Source: Cupidesulfovibrio sp000226255 (GTDB lineage: Bacteria; Desulfobacterota; Desulfovibrionia; Desulfovibrionales; Desulfovibrionaceae). Taken from it: a DNA stretch of 64,000 nucleotides. Each line of letters starts with the position of its first letter. The stretch's first letter is position 1. The notes beneath the pieces are model-generated. The model ran no database searches. It was not told the origin of the DNA and saw nothing but the letters and a program-made list of their open reading frames with translations. Position numbers and translations under genes: made by a program. Positions 9,583 through 18,286 of this stretch are shown piece after piece. The DNA is taken from positions 620,001 to 684,000 of the forward strand of contig NZ_AP036014.1 of NCBI RefSeq assembly GCF_003402415.2, in the 5' to 3' direction.

Positions 9583-10317
9583 ATGAGCGAGAACAAGGGC
9601 AAGACCTTCTTCATCGACCAGACCCGCTGCACCGCCTGCCGGGGCTGCCAGGCCGCCTGCAAGCAGTGGAAGAAGCTGGCCGCCGACGAAACGGTGAATA
9701 TCGGCAGCTACCAGAACCCGCCGGACCTCAACGGGCACACCTTCAAGCTGGTGCGCTTCAACGAGGTGGAGGTGGACGGCAAGCTGAAGTGGGTGTTCTT
9801 TCCCGAGCAGTGCCGCCACTGCCTGGAACCGCCGTGCAAGATGATGGCGGATGCCTTCATTCCCGGCGCCATCATCCAGGACGAGGCCACCGGAGCGGTG
9901 CTGTACACGGAAAAGACGAAGGACCTGGACTACCAGACCATCCGCGAGGCGTGCCCCTACGACATCCCCCGCAAGGAGGAATCCACGGGCCTGCTGACCA
10001 AGTGCAACATGTGCATCGACAGGGTGCGTGCGGGCATGCTGCCCGCCTGCGTGAAAACCTGCCCCACGTACACCATGCACTTCGGCGACCGCGACGAGAT
10101 GCTGACCATCGCCCGCGCCCGGCTGGCCGAGGTGCAGAAGACATCCCCGGCGGCCCTGCTGGCCGATTCCGACCTTGTCCGGGTGCTGTACCTTTGCGAG
10201 GTGCACCCCAGCCACTACCACCACCACATGGTGGCGGACGCGGGGAGTACCGGTGACCGCATCGGCCCGTTCAGCCGCCGGGCGCTGCTGGCCATGCGGC
10301 CGCTGCGCACGGGGTAG
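9583..10317 (+). CDS. fdnH: Formate dehydrogenase beta subunit, iron-sulfur electron-transfer protein
   Basis: A 244-residue ferredoxin-type subunit that passes electrons from the catalytic subunit to cytochrome c. It has the classic cysteine sets CTACRGC plus C, CRHCLEPPC plus CPYD, and CNMC with CVKTC. These 12 cysteines suit three [4Fe-4S] clusters, as in the D. gigas and D. vulgaris soluble enzymes. There is no C-terminal membrane helix, unlike E. coli FdnH, which fits a soluble periplasmic heterodimer. It has no signal peptide of its own, so it is presumably co-exported with the Tat-dependent alpha subunit. It begins seven bases after the alpha stop, with GTGAG before the ATG. A bidirectional terminator follows. 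Confidence 0.94.
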   Translation: MSENKGKTFFIDQTRCTACRGCQAACKQWKKLAADETVNIGSYQNPPDLNGHTFKLVRFNEVEVDGKLKWVFFPEQCRHCLEPPCKMMADAFIPGAIIQDEATGAVLYTEKTKDLDYQTIREACPYDIPRKEESTGLLTKCNMCIDRVRAGMLPACVKTCPTYTMHFGDRDEMLTIARARLAEVQKTSPAALLADSDLVRVLYLCEVHPSHYHHHMVADAGSTGDRIGPFSRRALLAMRPLRTG

Positions 10318-10369
10318 GGCCTGTCCGGTCTCCCCGGGCCGGTAGCCGCATCCGCCCTTGTGGACCATG

Positions 10370-10412
10370 GAAAAAAACGGGCCGCCCGCAATCACGCGGG
10401 CGGCCCGTTCCG
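10370..10412. terminator. Bidirectional intrinsic terminator between fdnH and the TetR gene
   Basis: A perfect 12-bp GC stem (10378-10389 with 10396-10407, loop AATCAC) is flanked by seven A residues on its left and a T-containing tail on its right. The A run gives a strong U tract for the convergent minus-strand TetR transcript; the plus-strand tail is weaker. Confidence 0.85.
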
Positions 10413-10431
10413 TTTGCATGAACGCAACCGG

Positions 10432-11040
10432 CTATGCGGCGTAGGCAGCCAGAAAGGCGGTGACGGCCGCTTCCACGGCGCGCTCGGCCTCGTCGGCGCT
10501 CACCTCCGTCTTCACGCACAGCATCACCGGCATCTGCACGGTGGACTGGCACAGGGCCAGGAAATGCTCGGCGGCCACCTCGGCGTCGGGGATGCGCAGC
10601 ACGCCCAGCGCGTCCGCACGGGTCAGATACTCCGCCAGCAGCCGCCTGCCGCGCAGGATGCACGTTTCATAGAAGATGCGCCCGATCTCGGGAAAACGCG
10701 GGGCCTCGTGGTAGATCACGCGCAGGACGGCCTGCGGATCCTTGTCCGTGATGAGGTTGATGTACCGCGTGCCCAGCAGGCGCAGCACCTCGCGCAGGTC
10801 GTCCGCGTGAGGCGGCAGGTCGAACACGGCGGCCCCGCGCACGCGCACCCGGTCTTCCATGTAGGCTTCGAACAGGGCTTCCTTGCTGTCGAAATAGGAA
10901 TACAGCGTGCCCTTGGAGCCTCCCAGGGCGGCGGCGATGCGCGACATGGACGTGCCCTGGTAGCCGTGTTCGAGGAACAGCGGCCCGGCGATTTCGAGAA
11001 TTTCGGACCTGCGGTCACGGGGGGGGCGGCCTAGCGCCAT
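10432..11040 (-). CDS. TetR-family transcriptional repressor
   Basis: A 202-residue regulator with an N-terminal helix-turn-helix (about residues 12-58). It contains the typical TetR pattern of a Phe-rich helix, then GTSMSRIAAALGGSKGTLYSYF. The remainder is a helical ligand-binding and dimerisation domain without a recognisable ligand signature. The ATG at 11040 begins MALGRPPRD, a common start for regulators of drug-efflux operons. The gene is divergent from a second TetR gene and the RND efflux operon. A perfect 15-bp palindrome lies in the shared promoter region, so it probably represses itself and perhaps the efflux operon. It ends at a bidirectional terminator. Confidence 0.88.
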   Translation of the reverse strand: MALGRPPRDRRSEILEIAGPLFLEHGYQGTSMSRIAAALGGSKGTLYSYFDSKEALFEAYMEDRVRVRGAAVFDLPPHADDLREVLRLLGTRYINLITDKDPQAVLRVIYHEAPRFPEIGRIFYETCILRGRRLLAEYLTRADALGVLRIPDAEVAAEHFLALCQSTVQMPVMLCVKTEVSADEAERAVEAAVTAFLAAYAA

Positions 11041-11095
11041 ATGCGTCTCCTGCCTTTGCGATGATTTTTTGCAGCATACCCGACATGGGGGGGAG

Positions 11096-11163
11096 TTGAC
11101 AGCCGGGCTCTCAAACCGTACTGTACGGTCAATAAAGTATAGGGCACGGACGCAGGAACGCAA
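11096..11163. promoter_or_regulatory. Divergent promoters overlapped by a TetR-type operator
   Basis: Plus strand: TTGACA (11096-11101), 17 bases, TACTGT (11119-11124). Minus strand: -35 TTGCGT (11163-11158), 16 bases, -10 TATACT (11141-11136). A perfect palindrome, ACCGTAC-T-GTACGGT (11115-11129), covers the plus-strand -10 and lies just downstream of the minus-strand -10. A dimeric TetR protein bound there would block both promoters. The hexamers and dyad are seen directly; the regulator assignment is inference from adjacency. Confidence 0.65.
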
Positions 11164-11311
11164 GCCCCAATTCACGGGGGGTGTCATGCTCCTAGTCATA
11201 ATGCCGTAACGAAAGGATTTTTTCTTCGATGGGCGCCGGATGTCCGGGTGTCCAGGGGGCGCAGGCCATGCCGCAGCCCCTTGCGCATGCAGGCGGACGG
11301 CACACGACATG

Positions 11312-11376
11312 CCGGTTCCGGCCAAGGCCGGGAACCGGTTTCGATCACACTCCGCGGCGGGGTGTGATGATTTTTT
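11312..11376 (+). terminator. Tandem hairpins ending in a T run: attenuator-like leader of the RND operon
   Basis: In the leader between the plus-strand promoter and the second TetR gene, 11312-11338 forms a strong hairpin (CCGGTTCC and GGCC arms around AA, with one bulged G). Directly after it, ATCACAC (11344-11350) pairs with GTGTGAT (11362-11368), followed by a six-T run (11371-11376). The second hairpin has the form of an intrinsic terminator and lies 60 bases upstream of the ATG. It could condition read-through into the operon or end a small leader RNA. The rest of 11041-11435 holds the divergent promoters and no gene that I can support. Confidence 0.55.
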
Positions 11377-11435
11377 GGGGTGGCGTTTCCGGACGCAACC
11401 AACCAGCGCGGCAGACCCGCGCAGCCGGAGGAAGC

Positions 11436-12095
11436 ATGCGCGACCCGCAGGATGAAACAACGCGAACCCGCCTGTTGCACGCGGCCAGGGTGGTCTTTGC
11501 CTCCGACGGGCTGAAGCGGGCCACCGTGCGCAAGATCAGCGCGCTGGCGCGCGCCAACATCGCGGCGGTGAACTATCACTTCGGCAGCAAGGAAAACCTC
11601 TACGTGGCCGTGCTGCGCGACCATCTGGAACAGAAGCTGCGCCGCAACCCGCGCGATGCGGGGGTAAACGGCCTCACCTCGCCCCGCGGCCGCCTGCGGG
11701 CCTACGTGCGCAGCATGCTGGCCGAGTACGCCTGCGACGGTGACGCGGTATCGGCGCGCCTTGGCAGGCTGCTGTCGCAGGAGTTCGTGCAGGCCTCGTC
11801 GCGGTGCTTCCACACGGTCATCGAGAATTACTGCGGCCCCTCGCACGCCATGCTGCTGGACATCGTGCGGCAGCTGCTGCCCGGCAGCGACCGCCAGACG
11901 GTGTCGCGCTGCGCCTCGAGCATCGTGGGGCAGTGCGTGCTGTACGGGCACGCCAGGGAAGTGATCAGCCTCATATCGCCCGACATGGCGCTGAAACCCA
12001 GCAACGTCGAAGCCATGGCGGACTTCATCGTCGAGTTCACCCTGGGCGGCATCGAGCGTCTGAACGCCAGCCGACCCGGACACGCCTTCTCCTGA
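11436..12095 (+). CDS. TetR-family regulator, first gene of the RND efflux operon
   Basis: A 219-residue protein whose N-terminal 60 residues carry a TetR helix-turn-helix, including the NIAAVNYHFGSKENLY motif typical of the CecR/YbiH subgroup. The C-terminal domain resembles the DUF1956-type ligand domain of that subgroup. The ATG at 11436 is preceded by GGAGGAA. Only 25 bases separate its stop from the adaptor gene, so it is probably co-transcribed with the pump it controls and acts as a feedback repressor. It is distinct in sequence from the divergent TetR protein, so two repressors may act on one locus. The inducer cannot be read from sequence. Confidence 0.85.
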   Translation: MRDPQDETTRTRLLHAARVVFASDGLKRATVRKISALARANIAAVNYHFGSKENLYVAVLRDHLEQKLRRNPRDAGVNGLTSPRGRLRAYVRSMLAEYACDGDAVSARLGRLLSQEFVQASSRCFHTVIENYCGPSHAMLLDIVRQLLPGSDRQTVSRCASSIVGQCVLYGHAREVISLISPDMALKPSNVEAMADFIVEFTLGGIERLNASRPGHAFS

Positions 12096-12120
12096 AAGAC
12101 GGAGCAACAGTCAGCATTCC

Positions 12121-13353
12121 ATGAAAGGTTCAGCAAATCCCATGCGCAACAACACCAAGATCACACTCGCGCTTCTGCTTGCCGTGCTTGCGGCGGCGCT
12201 TTCCGGCTGCGGCCAGGATCACCCCGCCGCCGGACCTGCCCCGGAACCGGAAGCCACGGTGGTGACCATCCAGCCAAGGCCCACGACGCTTTCCACCGTC
12301 CTGCCGGGGCGTACCTCTGCATTGCTGGTTTCCGAAGTCCGTCCGCAGGTCGGCGGCATCATCCAGAAGCGCCTGTTTCGCGAAGGGGCGGACGTGAAGG
12401 CGGGCGAGGCGCTCTACCAGATAGACCCCGCCACCTACCAGGCCGCGTTCGACAGCGCAAAGGCCGCCCTGGCCAAGGCCGAGGCCGCCGTGGAACCCGC
12501 CCGGCTCAAGGCCGAGCGCTACGCCGACCTCGTGAAGACCAACGGCGTGAGCCGACAGGACAACGACGACGCCCAGGCCGCCTACAAGCAGTATGTGGCC
12601 GAGGTGGCGGCGGCCAGGGCCTCGCTGGAAACGGCGCGCATCAACCTGGGCTACACCCGCATCACCGCGCCCATTTCCGGCCGCATCGGCCGGTCGTCGG
12701 TCACGCCCGGCGCGCTGGTCACCGCCAACCAGGCCGACGCGTTGGCCACGGTGCAGCAGACCGACCCGGTGTACGTGGACGTCACCCAGTCCACCGGCGA
12801 CCTGCTGCGGCTCAAGCGCGCCCTGGCCGAGGGCAGGCTGCGCAAGGCCGGGGCCGACGGGGCCAGGGTGAAGTTGCTGTTCGAGGACGGCAGCGCCTAT
12901 CCGCTGGAAGGCACGTTGCAGTTCTCGGACATCACCGTGGACGCCAACACCAGCGTGGTGACCCTGCGCGCCCTGTTCCCCAACCCGAAGCAGGACCTGC
13001 TGCCCGGCCTGTACGTGCGCGCGGTGCTGGAAGAGGGCGTGAACGAACACGCCATCCTGGTGCCGCAGGCCGCCGTGTCCCGCGATTCCAAGGGAAACCC
13101 CACGGTGCTGCTGGTCAATGCCGACAACGTCGTGGAGCGCCGGTCCATCACCGTGGACCGCGTGTTGGGCGGCGACTGGCTGGTTGGCGACGGCCTTGCC
13201 GAAGGCGACCGGGTTATCGTGGAAGGCCTGCAAAAGGTGCGGCCCGGCGCCAAGGTGCGGGCCACCGAGGCGACTTCCGCATCCGGCGCGACTTCCGCAT
13301 CCGGCGCGTCCGCAGAGCCCTCCGCGGCAGCGGCACCGGCAGCGCGCCAGTAG
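12121..13353 (+). CDS. RND efflux periplasmic adaptor lipoprotein (AcrA/MexA type)
   Basis: A 410-residue membrane fusion protein. The N-terminal hydrophobic stretch ends in LSGC, a lipobox that would be cleaved and lipidated at that Cys. The barrel-sandwich lipoyl half-motifs (VRPQVGGIIQKRLF, and later ITAPISGRIGRS) flank a helical hairpin at about residues 105-180. A beta-barrel and a membrane-proximal domain with the VPQAAVSRDSKGNPTV motif of AcrA follow. It links the inner-membrane pump to the outer-membrane channel. The C-terminus holds an 18-base tandem duplication encoding repeated ATSASG. Starts at 12121 and 12142 are both possible; neither has a strong ribosome site, and both retain the signal. 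Confidence 0.93.
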   Translation: MKGSANPMRNNTKITLALLLAVLAAALSGCGQDHPAAGPAPEPEATVVTIQPRPTTLSTVLPGRTSALLVSEVRPQVGGIIQKRLFREGADVKAGEALYQIDPATYQAAFDSAKAALAKAEAAVEPARLKAERYADLVKTNGVSRQDNDDAQAAYKQYVAEVAAARASLETARINLGYTRITAPISGRIGRSSVTPGALVTANQADALATVQQTDPVYVDVTQSTGDLLRLKRALAEGRLRKAGADGARVKLLFEDGSAYPLEGTLQFSDITVDANTSVVTLRALFPNPKQDLLPGLYVRAVLEEGVNEHAILVPQAAVSRDSKGNPTVLLVNADNVVERRSITVDRVLGGDWLVGDGLAEGDRVIVEGLQKVRPGAKVRATEATSASGATSASGASAEPSAAAAPAARQ

Positions 13354-13371
13354 GCGCGGGGAGCATTCGTC

Positions 13372-16300
13372 ATGGCAAGATTCTTCATAGACCGCCCGGT
13401 GTTCGCCTGGGTCATCGCCATCATCATCATGCTGGCGGGGGCCCTGTCGATACTGAGCCTGCCCATTTCGCAGTATCCTAAAATCGCCCCCACGTCGGTC
13501 ACCATCAGCGCGTCGTACCCCGGCGCTTCCGCCAAGACCATGGAGGACACCGTCACCCAGGTCATTGAGCAGAAGATGAAGGGCATCGACAGCCTGCGCT
13601 ACATGGCGTCCACCAGCGACTCCACCGGCCAGACCTCCATCACCCTGACCTTCGATGCGGACACCAACCCCGACATCGCCCAGGTGCAGGTGCAGAACAA
13701 GCTCTCGCTGGCCACGCCCCTGCTGCCGGAAGCCGTGCAGCGCCAGGGCATCACGGTGAACAAGAGCACCTCCAGCTTCCTGATGATCATCGCGCTGGCC
13801 TCGGACGATCCGTCCATGACCGGTCGCGACCTCAGCGACTATGCCGCCACCTACCTGCTGGACCCCATCAGCCGCGTGGACGGCGTGGGCGAAACCCAGC
13901 TCTTCGGGGCGCAGTACGCCATGCGCGTGTGGCTCGATCCGCACAAGCTGCTGAACTACAAGATGACCCCGGCGGACGTCAGTTCCGCCATCACCGCCCA
14001 GAACGCCCAGCTTTCCGTCGGCCAGATCGGCGGCACCCCGGCCGTGCCGGGGCAGGGCATGAGCTTCACCATCCTCTCGCAGTCGCTGCTGCAAACCCGC
14101 GAACAGTTCGAGCAGATCGTGCTGCGGGTGAACCAGGACGGGTCCACGGTGCGCCTTGCCGACGTGGGCCGGGTGGAACTGGGCAGCGAAAGCTACGACG
14201 CGGTTTCGCGCTTCAACGGCAAGCCGTCCACCGGCATCGCCCTCAAGCTGGCCACCGGGGCCAACGCCCTGGACACGGTGAAGCGCGTGCGCGCCACCAT
14301 GGAGGAACTGGCCAAGAACCTGCCCGAGGGCATCCACTGCGTCTTTCCCTACGACACCACCCCCTTTGTACGGGTGAGCATCGAAGAGGTGGTCAAGACG
14401 CTGGCCGAGGCCATCGTGCTGGTGTTTCTGGTCATGTACCTGTTTCTGCAAAACATGCGGGCCACCATCATTCCCACCATCGCCGTGCCCGTGGTGCTGC
14501 TGGGCACCTTTGGCGCGCTGGCGGCCTTCGGTTTTTCCATCAACATGCTGACCATGTTCGGGGTGGTGCTGGCCATCGGCCTTCTGGTGGACGATGCCAT
14601 CGTCGTCGTCGAGAACGTGGAGCGCATCATGACCGAAGAGGGGCTGCCGCCCCGCGAGGCCACCCGCAAGTCCATGGGCGAGATCACCGGGGCGCTGGTG
14701 GGCATCGCGCTGGTGTTGTCCGCCGTGTTCATTCCCATGGCGTTCATCAAGGGCTCGTCGGGGGTCATCTACCGGCAGTTCTCGCTCACCATCGTTGCGG
14801 CCATGACCCTTTCGGTGGTGGTGGCCCTCGTGCTTACCCCGGCCCTGTGCGCAACCTTTTTGCGGCCCATGCACAAGCATGAGCACCAGGCCCAGCGTGG
14901 GTTCTTCGGCTGGTTCAACCGCGCGTTCGATCGCACCAGCAAGGGGTATCGCCGCCAGGTGTCCGGGGTGGCCGGGCGCGTGGGCAGGATGATGGGCATC
15001 TACCTGCTGCTGCTCATCGGAACGGGGTTCCTGTTCCTGCGCCTGCCCACGTCGTTCCTGCCCGAAGAGGACCAGGGCACCATCTTCAGCATTGTGCAAC
15101 TGCCCACCGGTGCGCCGCAGGAGCGCACCCTGGAGGTGCTGCGGCAGGTGGAGCACCACTACCTGGTGGAGGAAAAGGACACGGTGAACTCGCTGTTCAC
15201 CGTGGCGGGCTTCAGCTTTGCCGGGCGCGGCCAGAACGCGGGCCTTGCCTTCGTGCAGCTGAAGCCGTGGGACGAGCGCAAGGGCGAGGGCATGAGCGCA
15301 GCGGCGGTGGCCGGGCGCGCCATGGGCGCGTTTGCGCGCATCAAGAACGCCGTGGTCTACGCCTTCACGCCACCGGCCGTGACGGAACTGGGCAACGCCT
15401 CGGGCTTCAACCTGTTCCTGCAGGACCGCGCGGGCATCGGCCACGAGGCCCTGATGCAGGCCCGCAACCAGTTGCTGGGCATGGCCGCGCAGAACCCGGC
15501 CCTTGCCGTGCTGCGGCCCAACGGCATGGAGGACACCCCGCAGTTCCAGATCGACATCGACCAGGCCAAGGCGGGCGCGCACGGCCTGTCCATGGCCGAC
15601 GTGAACTCCGTGCTGTCCACGGCGCTGGGCGGCACCTACGTCAACGACTTCATCGACCGGGGCCGCGTGAAGAAGGTCTACCTGCAGGGCGACGCGCCGT
15701 TCCGCATGATGCCGGAAGACATCAACGACTGGCACGTGCGCAACACGCAGGGCAACATGGTGCCGTTCTCGGCGTTCTCGTCCAGCCGCTGGACCTACGG
15801 TTCGCCGCGCCTGGAACGCTACAACGGCCTGCCCGCCGTGGAACTGTTGGGCTCGGCCGCGCCCGGCCGCAGCACCGGCGAGGCCATGCAGGCCATCGAG
15901 GAAATGGCGGCCAGGCTGCCCGCCGGCGTGGGCATCGAATGGACCGGCCTGTCGTACCAGGAACGCATGAGCGGTTCGCAGGCCCCGGCGCTGTACGCCA
16001 TCTCCATTCTGGTGGTGTTCCTGTGCCTGGCCGCGTTGTATGAGTCGTGGTCGGTGCCCACGGCGGTGATCCTGGTGGTGCCGCTGGGCGTTCTGGGGGC
16101 GCTGGCGGCCACCTACGGGCGGGGGATGAACAACGACGTGTTCTTCCAGGTGGGGCTGCTGACCACCATCGGCCTTGCGGCCAAGAACGCCATCCTCATC
16201 GTGGAGTTCGCCATGCACCTGGTGAAGGCGGGCAAGCCCCTGCTGGAAGCCACGGTGGAGGCGGCGCGGCTGCGGCTGCGGCCCATCCTGATGACCTCGC

Positions 16301-16572
16301 TGGCCTTCGTGCTGGGGGTTCTGCCCATGGCCATCAGCACGGGCGCGGGGTCCGGCAGCCAGCGGGCCATCGGCACCGGGGTCATCGGCGGCATGCTCTC
16401 GGCCACGGTGCTGGCGGTGTACTTCGTGCCGGTGTTCTTCGTGCTGGTCTACCGGCTGGCCACGCGCAAGCGAAAGGGGGCGACCCCGCAGGCCCCGGAT
16501 TCCGGAACGCCCGGCAATCTCCTGCCTTCCAACGACAATCCTGCCGGAACCCCCGGCGAGGTGACGCGATGA
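13372..16572 (+). CDS. RND multidrug efflux transporter, inner-membrane pump (AcrB/MexB type)
   Basis: A 1066-residue HAE1-type proton-driven pump of the family's usual length. It opens with MARFFIDRPVFAWVIAI, nearly invariant in AcrB homologues. It has 12 membrane helices, with two large periplasmic loops after helices 1 and 7. Helix 4 contains GLLVDDAIVVVENVER, including the paired aspartates of the proton relay, and helix 10 has AAKNAILIVEFA with the conserved lysine. It forms a trimer that exports amphiphilic compounds. The start is 18 bases after the adaptor stop. The stop overlaps the start of the channel gene as ATGA, indicating translational coupling. Confidence 0.96.
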   Translation: MARFFIDRPVFAWVIAIIIMLAGALSILSLPISQYPKIAPTSVTISASYPGASAKTMEDTVTQVIEQKMKGIDSLRYMASTSDSTGQTSITLTFDADTNPDIAQVQVQNKLSLATPLLPEAVQRQGITVNKSTSSFLMIIALASDDPSMTGRDLSDYAATYLLDPISRVDGVGETQLFGAQYAMRVWLDPHKLLNYKMTPADVSSAITAQNAQLSVGQIGGTPAVPGQGMSFTILSQSLLQTREQFEQIVLRVNQDGSTVRLADVGRVELGSESYDAVSRFNGKPSTGIALKLATGANALDTVKRVRATMEELAKNLPEGIHCVFPYDTTPFVRVSIEEVVKTLAEAIVLVFLVMYLFLQNMRATIIPTIAVPVVLLGTFGALAAFGFSINMLTMFGVVLAIGLLVDDAIVVVENVERIMTEEGLPPREATRKSMGEITGALVGIALVLSAVFIPMAFIKGSSGVIYRQFSLTIVAAMTLSVVVALVLTPALCATFLRPMHKHEHQAQRGFFGWFNRAFDRTSKGYRRQVSGVAGRVGRMMGIYLLLLIGTGFLFLRLPTSFLPEEDQGTIFSIVQLPTGAPQERTLEVLRQVEHHYLVEEKDTVNSLFTVAGFSFAGRGQNAGLAFVQLKPWDERKGEGMSAAAVAGRAMGAFARIKNAVVYAFTPPAVTELGNASGFNLFLQDRAGIGHEALMQARNQLLGMAAQNPALAVLRPNGMEDTPQFQIDIDQAKAGAHGLSMADVNSVLSTALGGTYVNDFIDRGRVKKVYLQGDAPFRMMPEDINDWHVRNTQGNMVPFSAFSSSRWTYGSPRLERYNGLPAVELLGSAAPGRSTGEAMQAIEEMAARLPAGVGIEWTGLSYQERMSGSQAPALYAISILVVFLCLAALYESWSVPTAVILVVPLGVLGALAATYGRGMNNDVFFQVGLLTTIGLAAKNAILIVEFAMHLVKAGKPLLEATVEAARLRLRPILMTSLAFVLGVLPMAISTGAGSGSQRAIGTGVIGGMLSATVLAVYFVPVFFVLVYRLATRKRKGATPQAPDSGTPGNLLPSNDNPAGTPGEVTR

Positions 16573-18104
16573 TTCGTCCGACATACCTGCGCAAGGCGAC
16601 CCGGATCGCGGCGTCGGCGGCGCTTGTGGCGCTGACCATGACGCCGCTGACCGGCTGCTCGCTGATCCCCGAATACCACAGGCCCACGCCGGAACTGCCC
16701 GCCGCCTGGAACGTGGGCGCGGCGGGCGGCCAGACCGTCGATCAGACCGTCGGCCAAACCGCCGCACAGCCCGCAGACATGCCCCAGGACTGGCGGCAGG
16801 TGGTGACAGACGCGCCCATGGCCCGGCTGATCGACCTGGCGCTTTCCAACAACCGCGACCTGCGCGTGGCCGTGCTGCAGATAGAGAAGGCCCGCGCCCA
16901 GCACGCCATCGCCCGGGCAGACCTGTTCCCGCACATCGACGCCAGCGGTTCGGCGGACATGGGCCGCACCTCCGCGCCGCTTTCGTCCACGGGCCGGTCG
17001 TATACCTCGCACGCGTACTCGGTGGGCGTGGGGTTCAGCTCGTTCGAACTGGACCTGTTCGGGCGCGTGCGCAGCCTGAAGGAACAGGCGCTGGAACAGT
17101 ACCTGTCCACCGACGCATCGGCCCGCAGCGTGCAGCTGACCCTGGTGGCGGAGGTGGGGCAGGCCTACCTGACCCTGGCCGCCGACCGTGAGCAGTTGGA
17201 CCTTGCGCGCGAGATACTGGACACGGAGCGCGCCTCGTTCGCGGTGGTGAAAAGCCGTTACGAAAACGGCATTGTCGGAGAACTGGACGTGGCCCAGGCC
17301 CAGACCACCGTGGATACGGCCCGCGTCAACGTCGCGGCCTACGAGGCCACGGTGACGGCGGACGAAAACGCGCTGGGCCTGCTGGTGGGCGCGCCTCTGA
17401 CGGCGGACCTGACCCCGGCCCGCAAGCTGTCCGACATCGCCCCGCTGGCGGAGGTGCCCGCCGGGCTGCCGTCGGAAGTGCTGGCCCGCAGGCCGGACGT
17501 GGCGGCGGCGGAGCACACCCTGAAGGCGGCCAACGCCAACATCGGCGCGGCGCGGGCGGAATACTTCCCGCGCATCGGGCTCACCGCCAGCTACGGCAAC
17601 GCCAGCACCGAAATGAACGATCTGTTCCGCGCGGGGTCGCGCACCTGGAGCTTCGTGCCCCAGGCCACCCTGCCCATCTTCCACGCCGGGGCCATCCGCG
17701 CCGGGGTGGAATCCGCCGAGGCGGACCGGGACATCCAGGTGGCCCAGTACGAAAAGGCCGTGCAGACGGCGTTCCAGGAAGTGTCCGACGCGCTGGCGCA
17801 GGGCACGTCGCTGGCGACCCAGGCCGAGGCCCAGGCCTCGCTGGTGCGGGCCACGGGCAAGAGCTACGAGTTGTCCACCCAGCGCTACGAGCGCGGCGTG
17901 GATGGCTACCTGACCAAGCTCGACGCCCAGCGCTCGTATGCCACCGCCCGGCAGAGCCTGGTGTCCGTCCTGCTTTCGCGGCAGAGCAACCGCCTGACCC
18001 TGTTCAAGGCGCTGGGCGGCGGCTGGAACGGCGAACCCATGCCCGGCGTCGGGCACGCGAAAGCGGAAGAAACCGGTGCGGCAGCGTCCGCCGGGGCAAA
18101 CTGA
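16569..18104 (+). CDS. Outer-membrane efflux lipoprotein (OprM/NodT type)
   Basis: A 511-residue TolC-superfamily channel. The signal ends in LTGC, followed by SLIPEYHRP, which closely matches the start of mature OprM. Two repeated halves of long helices and short beta strands form the trimeric channel. The repeats show RPDVAAAEHTLKAANANIGAARAEYFPRIGL in parts, the typical OEP-family motif. The third component of the pump, it is coupled by a four-base overlap to the transporter gene. An in-frame QTV/QTA repeat lies near residues 55-65. A 13-bp terminator 110 bases downstream ends the operon. Confidence 0.94.
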   Translation: MIRPTYLRKATRIAASAALVALTMTPLTGCSLIPEYHRPTPELPAAWNVGAAGGQTVDQTVGQTAAQPADMPQDWRQVVTDAPMARLIDLALSNNRDLRVAVLQIEKARAQHAIARADLFPHIDASGSADMGRTSAPLSSTGRSYTSHAYSVGVGFSSFELDLFGRVRSLKEQALEQYLSTDASARSVQLTLVAEVGQAYLTLAADREQLDLAREILDTERASFAVVKSRYENGIVGELDVAQAQTTVDTARVNVAAYEATVTADENALGLLVGAPLTADLTPARKLSDIAPLAEVPAGLPSEVLARRPDVAAAEHTLKAANANIGAARAEYFPRIGLTASYGNASTEMNDLFRAGSRTWSFVPQATLPIFHAGAIRAGVESAEADRDIQVAQYEKAVQTAFQEVSDALAQGTSLATQAEAQASLVRATGKSYELSTQRYERGVDGYLTKLDAQRSYATARQSLVSVLLSRQSNRLTLFKALGGGWNGEPMPGVGHAKAEETGAAASAGAN

Positions 18105-18213
18105 CGGAGTTGACCGGACAAACCCCAGCCTGGTCAGTTCCTTCCGGCTCCTCCCCCGGACGGCTCCTCCCCGGACGGCGCATCCCCCGGACGGCTCCCG
18201 GCGGCGCTCACAC

Positions 18214-18243
18214 GAAAGCCCCCGCGATTTCGCGGGGGCTTTC
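18214..18243. terminator. Intrinsic terminator between the RND operon and the convergent sigma-54 regulator
   Basis: A perfect 13-bp stem (18214-18226 with 18231-18243) around an ATTT loop. The GAAA/TTTC ends of the stem give short U-rich tails on both strands, so it may serve both convergent transcripts. Confidence 0.8.
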
Positions 18244-18286
18244 ACGTTCCGGGGGGGGGCGGGAATGCCCTGCCGAAACACGGAGG

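Noticed and set aside
12130..16767. Very long open frame on the minus strand opposite the RND genes (and a similar one at 6468-9662)
   Set aside because: Both are antisense shadows of strongly conserved genes caused by high GC at third positions; the translations are Gly/His/Arg/Ala-rich with no domain.
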